The notes under the pieces were generated by a model. That model ran no database searches, was not told where the DNA came from, and saw only the letters and a program-made list of their open reading frames with translations. From Chitinophaga caeni (GTDB taxonomy: Bacteria > Bacteroidota > Bacteroidia > Chitinophagales > Chitinophagaceae): a DNA stretch of 64,000 nt. Location of the stretch: contig NZ_CP023777.1 of NCBI RefSeq assembly GCF_002557795.1, positions 1,380,001 through 1,444,000 on the forward strand, written 5' to 3'. Position 1 is the stretch's first letter, and the number at the start of each line of letters is the position of its first letter. The position numbers were made by a program, and so were the translations under genes. Below are positions 1 to 11,592 of this stretch, in pieces.

Positions 1-2030
<2,030 letters not shown>

Positions 2031-2162
2031 TTTATTATTACCGCGCCGCCGCGAGGTTGGCGGGTAAGGTAAGTAGATATACCGGGCGCATCCCGCCCCG
2101 CGTTTTTTTCCCAGTATGACCTTATTAGTAACGTTGCCGCGCGGCGGCAGCGAGAAGATCTT

Positions 2163-2273
2163 ATGGTGGTTATGCCGGGGGTGTTCACCTCTTCCCATCC
2201 CGAACAGAGAAGTTAAGCCCCCCATGGCCGATGGTACTGCACAACCATGCGGGAGAGTAGGTAGCCGCCATAT
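2163..2273 (+). rRNA. 5S ribosomal RNA
   Basis: About 110 bases with typical 5S blocks: CCCATCCCGAACAGAGAAGTT, ATGGCCGATGGTACTGC and the closing CATGCGGGAGAGTAGGTAGC. The 5' ATGGTGGTTATG and 3' TAGCCGCCAT ends pair to form helix I. It lies about 130 bases after the 23S end in the same operon. The exact ends are estimated from helix I. Confidence 0.95.
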
Positions 2274-2280
2274 TTATTGA

Positions 2281-2310
2281 GGCCCCGGTCGTTAGACCGG
2301 GGCTTTTTTG
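2281..2310 (+). terminator. rRNA operon terminator
   Basis: GC-rich stem GCCCCGGTC / GACCGGGGC with a GTTA loop, followed by a run of six T. It lies 8 bases after the 5S gene. A second GC-rich hairpin with a five-T run follows at about 2324-2346 and may act as a tandem terminator. Confidence 0.9.
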
Positions 2311-2346
2311 TTTCGTACCGCCCCCGGGGCCGCGGGCCCGGTTTTT

Positions 2347-2838
2347 ATACAGCCCTTTATAATAATTACCCTTGACCCATCCCCGTACCGCGTGGACTTG
2401 CCCGGTCTTATTCAACCCGCTACCCTTAACAGGGAAGCCCGTTTCCCGAATCCATGGAACGGAAACAATGCTATTATAACCTTGTAGGTATCAAGAATTA
2501 CCCCGATCATTTATTAAAAACCGGGAGTCGAAGGAAATGATGTGTGTGCTAACCGGGAAGAATACAATCAGATAGAGATACCTTTCATCGGTAAATTTTA
2601 ATATGTAACTTTATTTGAAATAGCGCCAAATTCAGAGGATATAAATGTAAAATTCTGCAACGTTATATTATCTATAATCGCTCGAAATCCCCTATTTAAT
2701 TATGCGCAGAGAACTAAACCTAATTGATAAATTTTATATGGGGAATATGCTAAGTTTTCGCAATCAACGTGGAATGAGGGAGAACACAATGCACCAGCTT
2801 AGAATTAAGACCACGGAAATTTTTATTATATATAATAT
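2347..2838. other. Gene-free spacer after the rRNA operon
   Basis: About 490 bases that become AT-rich towards the right. I see no tRNA, no convincing reading frame and no long repeat. It presumably holds the promoter for the membrane protein gene at 2839. Confidence 0.5.
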
Positions 2839-3438
2839 ATGGAAGCGTCGAAAAAAGTAAACTGGGATGATGAAAGAAAGGCATATTTGTGGCTTGCTAT
2901 AGTTGGAGCCATAATTACCATTGCCTTTTATTTTATTCCCAGGAATTTGGAAGGCAATCATGGAAATGAATTAGTAGTACTACATAAATTAATTGTTGAA
3001 AAGGCCCCTGAAATCAAGATGGGTAGACGTGGAAACAAAAGACGGATTATATTACATATTCAAGCATATAATAAACCATTTCAAATAGCAGGTTTTAATT
3101 TCAGCGAATTAATTAAACAGGAAATTTTAGATAGCATAAAATTAGGAGATACAATAAACGTCAAAATTGATAGCTTAGAATTTGCTAATATCAATAAAGC
3201 CCGATTGTTTGACGATTACGTAGAAATCAAATCCTTAACTAAAGGCGAGCGCGAATATTTAAGTATTCAACGAGCTAAAAGCGAAATGAAAAATGACCTT
3301 AAATTGGGAACTCTTTTGGGCATTTATTTAATGGTAAGTGGGCTTATATTTTGGAGTTATAAGTCAAAACCACAAGTAAGTCCAAAAATAATTATTTCTG
3401 TAGGTCTATTATTATTATTAATACTAGCTAAAAGATAG
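2839..3438 (+). CDS. Hypothetical membrane protein (199 aa)
   Basis: I do not recognise the family. One hydrophobic segment lies at about residues 16-34, followed by a soluble, Lys/Ile-rich middle of about 115 residues. Two further hydrophobic segments at about 152-172 and 180-197 end in a basic C-terminus (AKR). The ATG follows a very AT-rich stretch. The next gene starts 58 bases downstream in the same direction and is also a membrane protein, so the two may be co-transcribed. Low GC compared with the housekeeping genes suggests accessory DNA. No function can be assigned. Confidence 0.65.
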   Translation: MEASKKVNWDDERKAYLWLAIVGAIITIAFYFIPRNLEGNHGNELVVLHKLIVEKAPEIKMGRRGNKRRIILHIQAYNKPFQIAGFNFSELIKQEILDSIKLGDTINVKIDSLEFANINKARLFDDYVEIKSLTKGEREYLSIQRAKSEMKNDLKLGTLLGIYLMVSGLIFWSYKSKPQVSPKIIISVGLLLLLILAKR

Positions 3439-3496
3439 TAATCAGTTGCACCAGTTTATCTGGGGGCTACAGTTTTTTACCCATGTAATAAACCAA

Positions 3497-4099
3497 ATGA
3501 GAAAATATAGAGAGGATATAAAATTAATAATTCGGGTGTTGATCTACGGAGCTATATATTTTATTATTTCGAAGATTGACAATCCAAGCTTCATATACTT
3601 CACATTGGCCTTATGGATTATTTATGGCTTGAAAACCCTTTATCATAAAATCCAATACCGGAAAGGGTATGCAGATTATATACTTATCCCAACTCGAAAT
3701 GATGATTTTTTTAGAATAGCATCCTTAACATTGGGAGCAATTATATTTTTCATAAGTATTTATATTCTAATAATTACGAGCCCCCTTATGAATTATGCTG
3801 TTATTGGTATTTTCCTTGGACTACTAATTTTTTTTAATGGAATCTTGGATTTGCCTAAAGGAAAAATGCATATAAAAGAAAACATATTAAAGCTTTATGG
3901 ATTGAAAGATCCCATAGATATAAAGCATCTGACGAAAATTAAAATTGCTAATGCGAGCATTTTACTGCTCCATAATAATGAAGGTAGTATTCAAGCTGTA
4001 AATTTTAATATTAACCAGGTCAATGCCGAGTTAATTAATAAATATATTTTTGATAATATGGTCAATGCCGAATTAGTTGTTGTAAATGATATAAAATAA
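3497..4099 (+). CDS. Hypothetical membrane protein (200 aa)
   Basis: Four hydrophobic segments are visible in the N-terminal two thirds, followed by a soluble C-terminal part of about 70 residues. The layout of paired helices plus a small C-terminal domain resembles bacterial PH-like membrane proteins, but no diagnostic motif is seen, so this is only a possibility. The reading frame is open back to a TTG at 3446. I prefer the ATG at 3497 because it is the first canonical start and places a basic MRKYRED segment before the first helix. It is probably co-transcribed with the preceding gene. Confidence 0.6.
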   Translation: MRKYREDIKLIIRVLIYGAIYFIISKIDNPSFIYFTLALWIIYGLKTLYHKIQYRKGYADYILIPTRNDDFFRIASLTLGAIIFFISIYILIITSPLMNYAVIGIFLGLLIFFNGILDLPKGKMHIKENILKLYGLKDPIDIKHLTKIKIANASILLLHNNEGSIQAVNFNINQVNAELINKYIFDNMVNAELVVVNDIK

Positions 4100-4315
4100 T
4101 ATCATTATTATCGTATACTTCTGCCCCAGCTCATTTTACGACGGATACAAGGTATAATCGTTGCGATTGTATTAAAAAGGATTACGACTAAAACTCAATG
4201 GAAGCATCAGGATGCTCCCAAAACTGAAGTGAGTGACCAACGGCTGCTCAATAGTGAACTCAACGATGGCTACAAAAAGCTATTTCAACAATCTAGATTT
4301 TTCTCCATAGAATAG
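4100..4315 (+). pseudogene. Possible remnant of a coding region
   Basis: A frame without a start codon stays open for 71 codons, from just after the stop at 4099 to the TAG at 4313. The second half (from about 4199) has protein-like composition: charged and polar, ending in LFQQSRFFSIE. There is no ATG, GTG or TTG in a sensible place and no family is recognised. It may be the decayed 3' end of a lost gene, or simply chance in a short spacer. Confidence 0.22.
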
Positions 4316-4332
4316 CTAATTTTGATATCAAT

Positions 4333-4911
4333 ATGAGCCTAGCCTTCCATACATATTTGCGTTCCCATATGAGTCTTGGTGAGCAAGACCTGGAGAGGAT
4401 TAGTATGTTGGCGATACCTAAAACCTTGCAGCGTAATGAAATGCTTTTACAGCAGGGGCAAATTTGTCGCTATAAAACCTTCGTTGTAAAAGGTTTGATG
4501 CGGATTTTTGGAACACTGGAAAATGGCACAGAACGTATTTTACAATTTTCTCCCGAAAATACTTGGACATTAGACCCTGAAAGTTACGATCATCAAACGC
4601 CCGCTTCATTTAGTATCGCAGCTATTGAACAAAGCGAATTATTGCTTTGGACAAAGCCAGATTTTGAAATATTATTGAACGAGATTCCTGCCTTAAAATC
4701 GTTCTCACTAAAGTTACTTTCCCACAGTAGTTATAGCAGTAGGCATAGATTGTTTTCTTCGTTAAGCGGATCCCCTGAAGAAAAGTATAATGATTTTTTA
4801 CAGCATTACCCTGATATTCTGAATAGGATTCCTTTACATATGATCGCTGCCTACCTGGGAATATCTCTGAAAACATTAACCAGGATCCGTCACGCCCAAT
4901 TACATCGCTAA
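4333..4911 (+). CDS. Crp/Fnr-family transcriptional regulator
   Basis: Residues about 20-110 fit a cyclic-nucleotide-binding-like beta-roll (the LLQQGQICRYKTFVVKGLMRIF segment spans a typical strand-turn-strand). Residues about 162-190 form a C-terminal helix-turn-helix (IAAYLGISLKTLTRIR). This short, about 190-residue form is common in Bacteroidota and normally lacks the residues needed to bind cAMP, so the ligand is unknown. The next gene, an SDR oxidoreductase, starts 77 bases downstream in the same direction and is a plausible target, an arrangement often seen for this subfamily. Confidence 0.88.
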   Translation: MSLAFHTYLRSHMSLGEQDLERISMLAIPKTLQRNEMLLQQGQICRYKTFVVKGLMRIFGTLENGTERILQFSPENTWTLDPESYDHQTPASFSIAAIEQSELLLWTKPDFEILLNEIPALKSFSLKLLSHSSYSSRHRLFSSLSGSPEEKYNDFLQHYPDILNRIPLHMIAAYLGISLKTLTRIRHAQLHR

Positions 4912-4987
4912 AAGAAATATGGTCAAATGACCACGAAATTGAACCCGGATGTATTGAATTTTGTAAGAAATAATTCAATCATTTATT

Positions 4988-5881
4988 ATGCGAGTATTTG
5001 TTACAGGAGCTTCCGGATTTGTAGGTTCGGCAGTTGTTCAAGAATTATTACAAGCAGGACATCAAGTATTAGGCTTGGTACGTAGCGAAACGGCTGCTGC
5101 TGCTTTAGTCAAAGCGGGCGCCGAAGCATACCCCGGAAACCTGGAAGACTTAAATAGCTTGAAAAACGGCGCTGCGCAATGCGATGCGGTGATTCACACG
5201 GCATTCAATCACGATTTTAGTAAGTACAAGGAAAATTGTGAAAATGATCGGAAGGTCATCATGGCAATCGGTGAAGCCCTAATAGGTACAGATCGGCCGC
5301 TAGTGATTACCTCCGGTATGGGTTTATTGGATTATGGCAAGATCGCTACAGAAGACGTTAAAGCGCCTAGTTCTGCCATCATTCCGAGGGCAGCTTCCGA
5401 AGAAGCTGCAACGGCGCTTGCCGAAAAAGGGTTGAAATCTTACGTGGTTCGGCTTCCGCCGACCGTTCATGGTCCAGGTGACCATGGGTTTATTGCTATG
5501 GTAGTCAAACAGGCCAGGGAAAATGGAAAATCCGCATATATTGGGGATGGCCAGAACTTATGGCCAGCGGTGCATCGATTAGATGCAGCCCAGGTTTATC
5601 GCTTGGTAGTTGAACAACAACCGGTCCAGGGGACATTCCATGCCGTTGCAGAGCAGGGGATACCTTTCAAAGATATCGCAAATACGATCGGGCGAGGCAT
5701 GGACTTGGAAACGCTTAGCCTGGCAGGGGAGGCCGTGGAGCAACATTTCGGCTGGTTTGCAAGATTTGCAGGTATTAATTGCTTGGCTTCCAGTGAATTG
5801 ACTAAGAAAACATTGACTTGGTCGCCCAACCATTCAGGCTTGTTGGAAGATATAAGCTCGGGCATCTATTTCAATAGTTGA
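4988..5881 (+). CDS. Atypical NAD(P)-binding SDR (epimerase-like)
   Basis: Extended short-chain dehydrogenase fold. The N-terminal nucleotide-binding motif GASGFVG is at residues 7-13, with a beta-strand DAVIHTAF downstream and an RLPPTVHGPGDHGF segment typical of NmrA/epimerase-like members. The usual YxxxK catalytic pair is absent: the equivalent place after the ITSGMG strand reads PRAASEEAA. That is typical of atypical SDRs. Substrate unknown. It is co-directional with the Crp/Fnr regulator upstream and closed by a terminator 26 bases after the stop. Confidence 0.88.
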   Translation: MRVFVTGASGFVGSAVVQELLQAGHQVLGLVRSETAAAALVKAGAEAYPGNLEDLNSLKNGAAQCDAVIHTAFNHDFSKYKENCENDRKVIMAIGEALIGTDRPLVITSGMGLLDYGKIATEDVKAPSSAIIPRAASEEAATALAEKGLKSYVVRLPPTVHGPGDHGFIAMVVKQARENGKSAYIGDGQNLWPAVHRLDAAQVYRLVVEQQPVQGTFHAVAEQGIPFKDIANTIGRGMDLETLSLAGEAVEQHFGWFARFAGINCLASSELTKKTLTWSPNHSGLLEDISSGIYFNS

Positions 5882-5906
5882 AATAGAAATTAAAAAAGAA
5901 TTTGCT

Positions 5907-5935
5907 AGGGTTCGTATGATAACGAACCCTTTTTT
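5907..5935 (+). terminator. Terminator after the SDR gene
   Basis: Perfect 9-bp stem AGGGTTCGT / ACGAACCCT with a six-base loop, followed by a T run. Confidence 0.9.
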
Positions 5936-6136
5936 ATTGGCGTATTTTGTTACAGCAATAAAGTCGATTTGATCCTTTTGATACATAAAATTGATACATT
6001 TCTTCTGTAAAAATTTTACCGATCTACCTAACTTACAACCGTTTCTACATTTTTGTCTAAAATTAAAGGTGTATCTAGTACATTTATTATCGAAGAATAC
6101 TTACTATTTTAAATCAAACCATTTATAAAAAGGGTT

Positions 6137-9100
6137 ATGAAAATGCAAAGAATGACAAGATCAGCTTTGCTCTGTTGGGCATTTATCGGATGTATTTTTT
6201 CTAGTTTATCTACATCTGCCCAGGACAATCGCTACTCTCATGTACCTTACTCGGTTCCTTCGCAGCCATGGGACCGGGATTCGTTAGGAAATCACCGGGC
6301 TGTTATTAATTTGGATAACGATGCTGCCATTGCGCATGTATACCTTGAATGGCGTAGGCGGGACAAAAATCCTTGTGATAAGAAAATTATAATAGAGTCG
6401 GCCACGAAACATCAATTGGTCAAGAATTATTTAATAGAAAATTGTTCCGCAGAGGGAGTGGATATTTATTTTAAACCACTTAGCGGAGAACAACGCTATA
6501 ATGTTTATTATATGCCCTACAAAAATGAAGGGCGTTCTAACTATCCCAGGGGCGTTTACCTGGCAGCTGCCGACAATTCAAATTCAAGCTGGTTGCAAGG
6601 AGAGAAACCTGCTGGAATTAAAACAAATGCCCATGTAGAAACCATTCAATCGGTCGATGCATTTAACAGTTTTTACCCGATGGAAGTCGTGGCAACTGGT
6701 AAAGAAGTGCAGGGGCTTGTTAAAAAATATGGCAATAAAGGTTATATCATATTCCCTGAATCCCGGGAATACCCCATCCGTATGAAGGAGCATTTACCGA
6801 TGAAATGGATATTGAATGCCCCCGCCACCTATTTAAAAGGTACAGCCGATAAAGGGGAATATTTTGCTTTACAACTAGGGGTATATGCCTTGGAAAACCT
6901 TGACAACGCTAAAGTTGTTTTTACGGACCTGGCAGATGATAAAGGGAATATCATTTCAAAAAAGTTGATCAGTTGCGTGAATACCGACGGAACAGATTAT
7001 AAAGGCTATCCTTTAAAAAGGGTCGTTAATATTGAAAAAGGGAAAGTGCAGCCTTTATGGTGCGGCATCGATATTCCTGTTAACACGAAAGCGGGAATAT
7101 ACAAAGGAACGGCAATTGTGCAAGCGGACGATCATACACCTTCTACCATCGATTTGAGCATAGAGGTAACGAACCAGGTTGCTATAAACGGTGGCGCCAA
7201 CCAACCACAACTGCAAACCAGGTTGAAATGGCTTAATTCTACCCTGGCACAAGAAAATGAGGTGATCAAACCTTATACCCCGCTGTTGGTGAAAGGTAAT
7301 AGCATCGATTTACTAGGAAGAAAAATCACGCTAGGTAAGGATGGGTTGCCTAGCATGATCCAAACATATTTTAAACCCGAGATGACATCCATCGGCTCTA
7401 AAGCTAATAATTTGTTGGCTTCGGCATTTGAATTCAATGTGAAAAATGCCCGCGATGAAGTTTTGACATGGAAAAGCTCCGGTGTTCATTTCACGGAGAA
7501 AGAAGCGGGAACGGTGAGCTGGACAGCAACCAATACTGCTGCTGGAATGAAGATGAATATCCAGGCCAGCATGGAGTTTGACGGTCACTTATCCTACCAG
7601 GTACAGGTAATTGCACTTGTAAACCAGGATATCTCCGATATACAATTACGTATCCCTTTCGCCAAAGAAATGGCAAAGTATATGATGGGTTTACAATTGA
7701 AAGGGAGCAAAAGACCGGCTACTTACGATTGGAAATGGGATGTAGCGCATAAAAACCAGGACGGCGCTTGGATTGGAAATGTAAATGCCGGTTTGCAATT
7801 CTCTTTAAGGGATGAACATTACAGGCGCCCGTTGAATACGAACTTTTATTTACAACAACCATTATTATTACCGACCTCCTGGGGTAATAACAACAAGGGG
7901 GGGATCAGTGTTGCCGAAGATGACAATAAGGTTTGGGTAAATAATTATTCCGGTGCCAGAACGATGAACGCGGGGGATACTTTATATTACAATTTCGATT
8001 TGCTGATCACACCTTTCCACCCGATCAATACGGATTTCCAATGGACTCACCGTTTTTATCATAAGTACGACAATATTGACAGTATTAAGGCGAAAGGGGC
8101 AAATGTTATTAACATTCACCACGCTACGCCGATCAATCCATGGATCAACTACCCATTCATCGAACATGCCAAGATGAAGGCGTATATTGATGAAGCGCAT
8201 CAAAAGGGCTTGCAGGTTAAAATTTACAATACCGTAAGAGAACTGTCGAACCATGCTTATGAAACTTTCCCATTACGGAGTTTGAACCATGAAATTTATT
8301 CGCATGGAAAAGGCGGCGGCTACTCCTGGCTACAGGAGCATATCGGTGAAGATTATATCGCTGCATGGTTTGTTCCGGAGATTAAAGATGCTGCTATCGT
8401 GAATAGCGGGATGAGCAGGTGGCATAATTATTACGTGGAAGGGATGAACTGGTTGGTGCAAAATGTGGGTATCGATGGGATCTACCTGGATGATGTTGCC
8501 TTCGATCGTGTGACGATGAAACGTATCAAGCGCGTATTAACGAAAGACGGCCATCCGGGTATTATAGATTTACATTCAGCTAATCAATATAACAAGAGCG
8601 ATGGTTTCCAAAACAGTGCAAACTTGTACATGGAACATTTCCCTTACCTGAACCGACTTTGGTTTGGTGAGTATTTTGATTACGAGCATAACTCACCCGA
8701 ATTTTTCTTAACGGAAGTGAGTGGTATTCCATTCGGTTTGATGGGAGAAATGTTGCAAGATGGCGGAAACCTGTGGAGGGGCATGGTGTTCGGCATGACG
8801 AACCGTTTGCCTTGGAGTGCGGAAGCTGATCCCCGGCCGATCTGGAAATTATGGGATACTTTCGGCATCGTAGGTTCTGAAATGTTAGGATACTGGCTGG
8901 AAAACAACCCCGTGAAAACATCTGACCCGGCAGTGTTGGCCACCGTTTATAAAAAGAAAGGAAAGGCCTTGGTAGCGCTCGCCAGTTGGAAAGAGCAAGC
9001 GGTAGAGGTATCCCTGGAGATCGATTGGAAAACATTAGGCATAGATCCTAAAAAGGCCAGTATTAAAGCTTTGCCCGTGAAAAATTTCCAAGAAGGCAGG

Positions 9101-9166
9101 CTGTTTAAAGTAGGGGAAACAATACCGGTACAACCTGCTAGGGGTTGGCTTTTAATAATAGAATAA
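6137..9166 (+). CDS. Secreted glycoside hydrolase-like protein (DUF6067 type)
   Basis: A 1009-residue exported protein. Residues 1-29 are a signal peptide (basic start, hydrophobic core, cleavage near TSAQ). The N-terminal half looks like beta-sandwich modules, with repeated aromatic and YxxR-like strands. The C-terminal half, about 640-900, resembles a TIM barrel: GIYLDDVAFDR at about residues 780-790 supplies adjacent acidic residues at a strand end, as in several clan GH-A/GH-D-like enzymes. The segment near residue 360 (TRLKWLNSTLAQENEV) is what I associate with the DUF6067 family, usually found in polysaccharide-degrading Bacteroidota. Likely periplasmic or surface sugar hydrolase; substrate unknown. 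No SusC/SusD pair lies beside it, so it seems to be a lone gene with its own terminator. Confidence 0.82.
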   Translation: MKMQRMTRSALLCWAFIGCIFSSLSTSAQDNRYSHVPYSVPSQPWDRDSLGNHRAVINLDNDAAIAHVYLEWRRRDKNPCDKKIIIESATKHQLVKNYLIENCSAEGVDIYFKPLSGEQRYNVYYMPYKNEGRSNYPRGVYLAAADNSNSSWLQGEKPAGIKTNAHVETIQSVDAFNSFYPMEVVATGKEVQGLVKKYGNKGYIIFPESREYPIRMKEHLPMKWILNAPATYLKGTADKGEYFALQLGVYALENLDNAKVVFTDLADDKGNIISKKLISCVNTDGTDYKGYPLKRVVNIEKGKVQPLWCGIDIPVNTKAGIYKGTAIVQADDHTPSTIDLSIEVTNQVAINGGANQPQLQTRLKWLNSTLAQENEVIKPYTPLLVKGNSIDLLGRKITLGKDGLPSMIQTYFKPEMTSIGSKANNLLASAFEFNVKNARDEVLTWKSSGVHFTEKEAGTVSWTATNTAAGMKMNIQASMEFDGHLSYQVQVIALVNQDISDIQLRIPFAKEMAKYMMGLQLKGSKRPATYDWKWDVAHKNQDGAWIGNVNAGLQFSLRDEHYRRPLNTNFYLQQPLLLPTSWGNNNKGGISVAEDDNKVWVNNYSGARTMNAGDTLYYNFDLLITPFHPINTDFQWTHRFYHKYDNIDSIKAKGANVINIHHATPINPWINYPFIEHAKMKAYIDEAHQKGLQVKIYNTVRELSNHAYETFPLRSLNHEIYSHGKGGGYSWLQEHIGEDYIAAWFVPEIKDAAIVNSGMSRWHNYYVEGMNWLVQNVGIDGIYLDDVAFDRVTMKRIKRVLTKDGHPGIIDLHSANQYNKSDGFQNSANLYMEHFPYLNRLWFGEYFDYEHNSPEFFLTEVSGIPFGLMGEMLQDGGNLWRGMVFGMTNRLPWSAEADPRPIWKLWDTFGIVGSEMLGYWLENNPVKTSDPAVLATVYKKKGKALVALASWKEQAVEVSLEIDWKTLGIDPKKASIKALPVKNFQEGRLFKVGETIPVQPARGWLLIIE

Positions 9167-9189
9167 AACAAAGAGTTGATAGAGAAAAT

Positions 9190-9227
9190 GGTGAAGCGAT
9201 GGAACATCGTTGCTTCACCATTTTTTA
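9190..9227 (+). terminator. Terminator between convergent genes
   Basis: Imperfect stem GGTGAAGCGATG / CATCGTTGCTTCACC with a GAA loop and a T run to the right. An A-rich left flank may let it also serve the leftward gene that ends at 9270. Confidence 0.8.
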
Positions 9228-9269
9228 TTGGATCATAGCCCAAGAGGCATATTTTTATAATCGAAAGTA

Positions 9270-10151
9270 TTATACGCCAGGTATGGCAACCCTGAAAGTT
9301 TCTATACATTTACGATCTTGTAAGGTAACGTACACCGTCCTTTTATCCGGTCCGCCAAAAATTAAGTTGCTACATTGCTTTCCTTTCAGTTCAACTTCAC
9401 GGATTAACTTTCCTGCTGGCGACATCACCGCGATGGTGCCTTTTCCCCATCTTGCGATGTACAAATTTCCTTCTGCATCTACTTTCATACCGTCGAAACC
9501 ATGATCGTTGAAAGTGGCAAATAATGTTTTATTGGAAATATTGCCGGCTTCATCGACATCATATTTCCATATTTTGCGTTGAATCCCTTCATTGACATAT
9601 AAAATCTTTTGATCGGGGCTCAATACGATCCCGTTCGTTGTACCCATACTATCTTCCAGCAAGTGGGTGTTGCCATCGGCATCAATGCGCCATAGTTTCC
9701 CTGTTTGATCTTTCCAGTTAGGATCGCTGGCAAATAGTTGATCCTTGCTGTTGATACAAATATCATTGGGTTGATTAAACAGGCTATCATGTGCAAAAAC
9801 ACTGACTTGCTTGGTATTCATATCAACTTGCAAGATGTTGTGGCCCACAAAATCAGGCATTAACATCGTTCCTTTGCTGTTGAACTGCACGGAGTTGGCA
9901 ATACTGCTATCCGGCAGGGTTACGAAGATGGTACCTTCCCCGGTTTTCGTATCAATCTTACCGATGGTGCCGTCTTTTTGGAAATTTACCACGTAAAAAT
10001 TGCCATCCTTATCGAAATTAGGGCCTTCAATATTTTTGGAAAACATGTTTTCCTTGGTTAGATCTTGGGCTTTGTAAAGCTCTTCCGAAGAGGTTTTGCA
10101 AGACATTTGTACTAACGTGGAAGCGGTAAAAAGTATCAATAATTTTTTCAT
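9270..10151 (-). CDS. SMP-30/gluconolactonase-like lipoprotein
   Basis: A 293-residue predicted lipoprotein: signal peptide with Cys at residue 18 (LVQMSC). It then has beta-propeller repeats with SMP-30 hallmarks: EGPNFDKDGNFYVV, a NQPNDICI motif, TTNGIVLSPD and FDGMKVDAEGNLYIA. The Glu, Asn and Asp residues in these motifs are those that bind the divalent metal in gluconolactonases and related lactonases, so hydrolysis of a sugar lactone is plausible. NHL-type binding without catalysis is the alternative. It is convergent with the glycosidase-like gene. Confidence 0.83.
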   Translation of the reverse strand: MKKLLILFTASTLVQMSCKTSSEELYKAQDLTKENMFSKNIEGPNFDKDGNFYVVNFQKDGTIGKIDTKTGEGTIFVTLPDSSIANSVQFNSKGTMLMPDFVGHNILQVDMNTKQVSVFAHDSLFNQPNDICINSKDQLFASDPNWKDQTGKLWRIDADGNTHLLEDSMGTTNGIVLSPDQKILYVNEGIQRKIWKYDVDEAGNISNKTLFATFNDHGFDGMKVDAEGNLYIARWGKGTIAVMSPAGKLIREVELKGKQCSNLIFGGPDKRTVYVTLQDRKCIETFRVAIPGV

Positions 10152-10274
10152 CCGTATGTATAATTTTAATCTTCGATGATTGGATAAAAGTAATATTTTG
10201 CCGGAATGGATGTAAATTTATTTGACAAACGTAGTATATAGATTTTTTAATATATTATTTCATTGTTTGTGCTT

Positions 10275-10493
10275 ATGAAATATCTATTCCTATATCTTGG
10301 TCTATTGTTTTGTGCTCCCTGTGTATCTGCTCCAGGGAAGAAAATGGTTTATATCTGCAACGGGAAGTATAGCAAAAAATACCATCTCGTCGAGAAATGC
10401 CGGGGATTACGAAATTGTTCTACAAAAATTGAGAAAGTCAGCTTGGGAGAAGCAAAGGATAAAGGGAGAACTTTATGTGGCTGGGAGGACTAA
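10275..10493 (+). CDS. Small secreted cysteine protein
   Basis: About 72 residues. A signal peptide (MKYLFLYLGLLFCAPCVSA) is followed by a compact domain with a YICNGKYSKKYH segment, then CRGLRNC and a final LCGW. The His plus regularly placed Cys pattern resembles small Bacteroidota proteins with an Ada-like metal-binding or disulfide fold. Function unknown. I chose the ATG at 10275 over an upstream TTG because it begins a clean signal peptide. Confidence 0.7.
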   Translation: MKYLFLYLGLLFCAPCVSAPGKKMVYICNGKYSKKYHLVEKCRGLRNCSTKIEKVSLGEAKDKGRTLCGWED

Positions 10494-10539
10494 TTCTTTG
10501 CCAAAATTTCCGTTATTTCGCCGTACATTTTTGTAAGTT

Positions 10540-11592
10540 ATGATTCACGTAGCAGATACTAATAACCTAAGTCAACTAGCCATTCATAAAGTTGGAAATG
10601 CCGGGCAAGAAGAGCCCTTGATCCTTTCTCCTTCGAACTTGAATTTGGATGATGAAACCGTAGCTAATTTGCTATTGAATTATTTTATCCAACCGTTTGT
10701 TAAGAACGCGGAATATTTTCATTTTACACATGATGCCGATATTGAGCTGAATGAAATTTATAAATATTGTAGCTTAATCTTCGACGATAAAGATCAATTC
10801 CATGAGCAATCAATTCATATCGCGAAGCACTTATATAAAAGCTCCACGCATCCTAAGATCAAGGGGGGTGAATTGTATATCGTATATTTTGATAATTGCC
10901 AGGTAGATGGGGAAGAGATGGAAGCGGTAGGGATATTTAAATCGGAAACGAAAGATACTTACCTGAAAGTCTTTTTACAACAAGATAATTACGGGGTTAA
11001 TTATGATGATGGTATTAATATCAACAAGCTGGACAAGGGTTGCCTGGTATTCAATACTAAGAGGGATGAAGGGTACAAGGTAAGTATCGTGGATAGTATC
11101 AGCAAGCAAAACGAGGCCATTTATTGGAAAGATGCTTTCTTACAAGTACAACGACTGGAGGATAGTTACCACCAAACGGAAACGGCGGTAACGATGTGCA
11201 AGGAGTTTATTCAAAATCATTTGCCAAACCAGTACGAGATGAATAAAGCCGACCAGATCGACTTATTGAATAAATCGGCCGCTTATTTCAAGGAAAATGA
11301 ACAATTCGAGATGGATGAGTTTGCCCAGAATGTATTCGGGCACGAAGATGCGGTAGCTTCTTTCCGCTCATACAAGGAACAATTTCAGAAAGATTTCCGG
11401 CTGGATGTTCCCGATGAGTTCGACATTTCTGCGCCCGCTGTAAAAAGAAACCAGAAAGATTTCAAAAGTGTTTTAAAACTGGATAAAAATTTCCATGTAT
11501 ATATTCACGGTGACCGCGATAAGATTGAAAGGGGATATGATGAATTAACGAATATGCAATACTATAAGTTATACTTCGAATCCGAAAGCTAG
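10540..11592 (+). CDS. Nucleoid-associated protein (NdpA/YejK family)
   Basis: A 350-residue protein with the sequence character of the 37-kDa nucleoid-associated family. It has an N-terminal mixed domain with LAIHKVGN, then GELYIVYFDNCQVDGEEMEAVGIFKSE and LDKGCLVFN, and a C-terminal half rich in charged helices (VPDEFDISAPAVKRNQKDFKSVLKLDKNFHVYIHG). E. coli YejK binds nucleoid DNA; the role in Bacteroidota is not established. Its stop codon overlaps the convergent rhomboid gene by 4 bases. Confidence 0.88.
   Translation: MIHVADTNNLSQLAIHKVGNAGQEEPLILSPSNLNLDDETVANLLLNYFIQPFVKNAEYFHFTHDADIELNEIYKYCSLIFDDKDQFHEQSIHIAKHLYKSSTHPKIKGGELYIVYFDNCQVDGEEMEAVGIFKSETKDTYLKVFLQQDNYGVNYDDGININKLDKGCLVFNTKRDEGYKVSIVDSISKQNEAIYWKDAFLQVQRLEDSYHQTETAVTMCKEFIQNHLPNQYEMNKADQIDLLNKSAAYFKENEQFEMDEFAQNVFGHEDAVASFRSYKEQFQKDFRLDVPDEFDISAPAVKRNQKDFKSVLKLDKNFHVYIHGDRDKIERGYDELTNMQYYKLYFESES

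Noticed and set aside
9145..9504. 119-codon frame on the plus strand
   Set aside because: It is antisense to the SMP-30-like gene and crosses a terminator.
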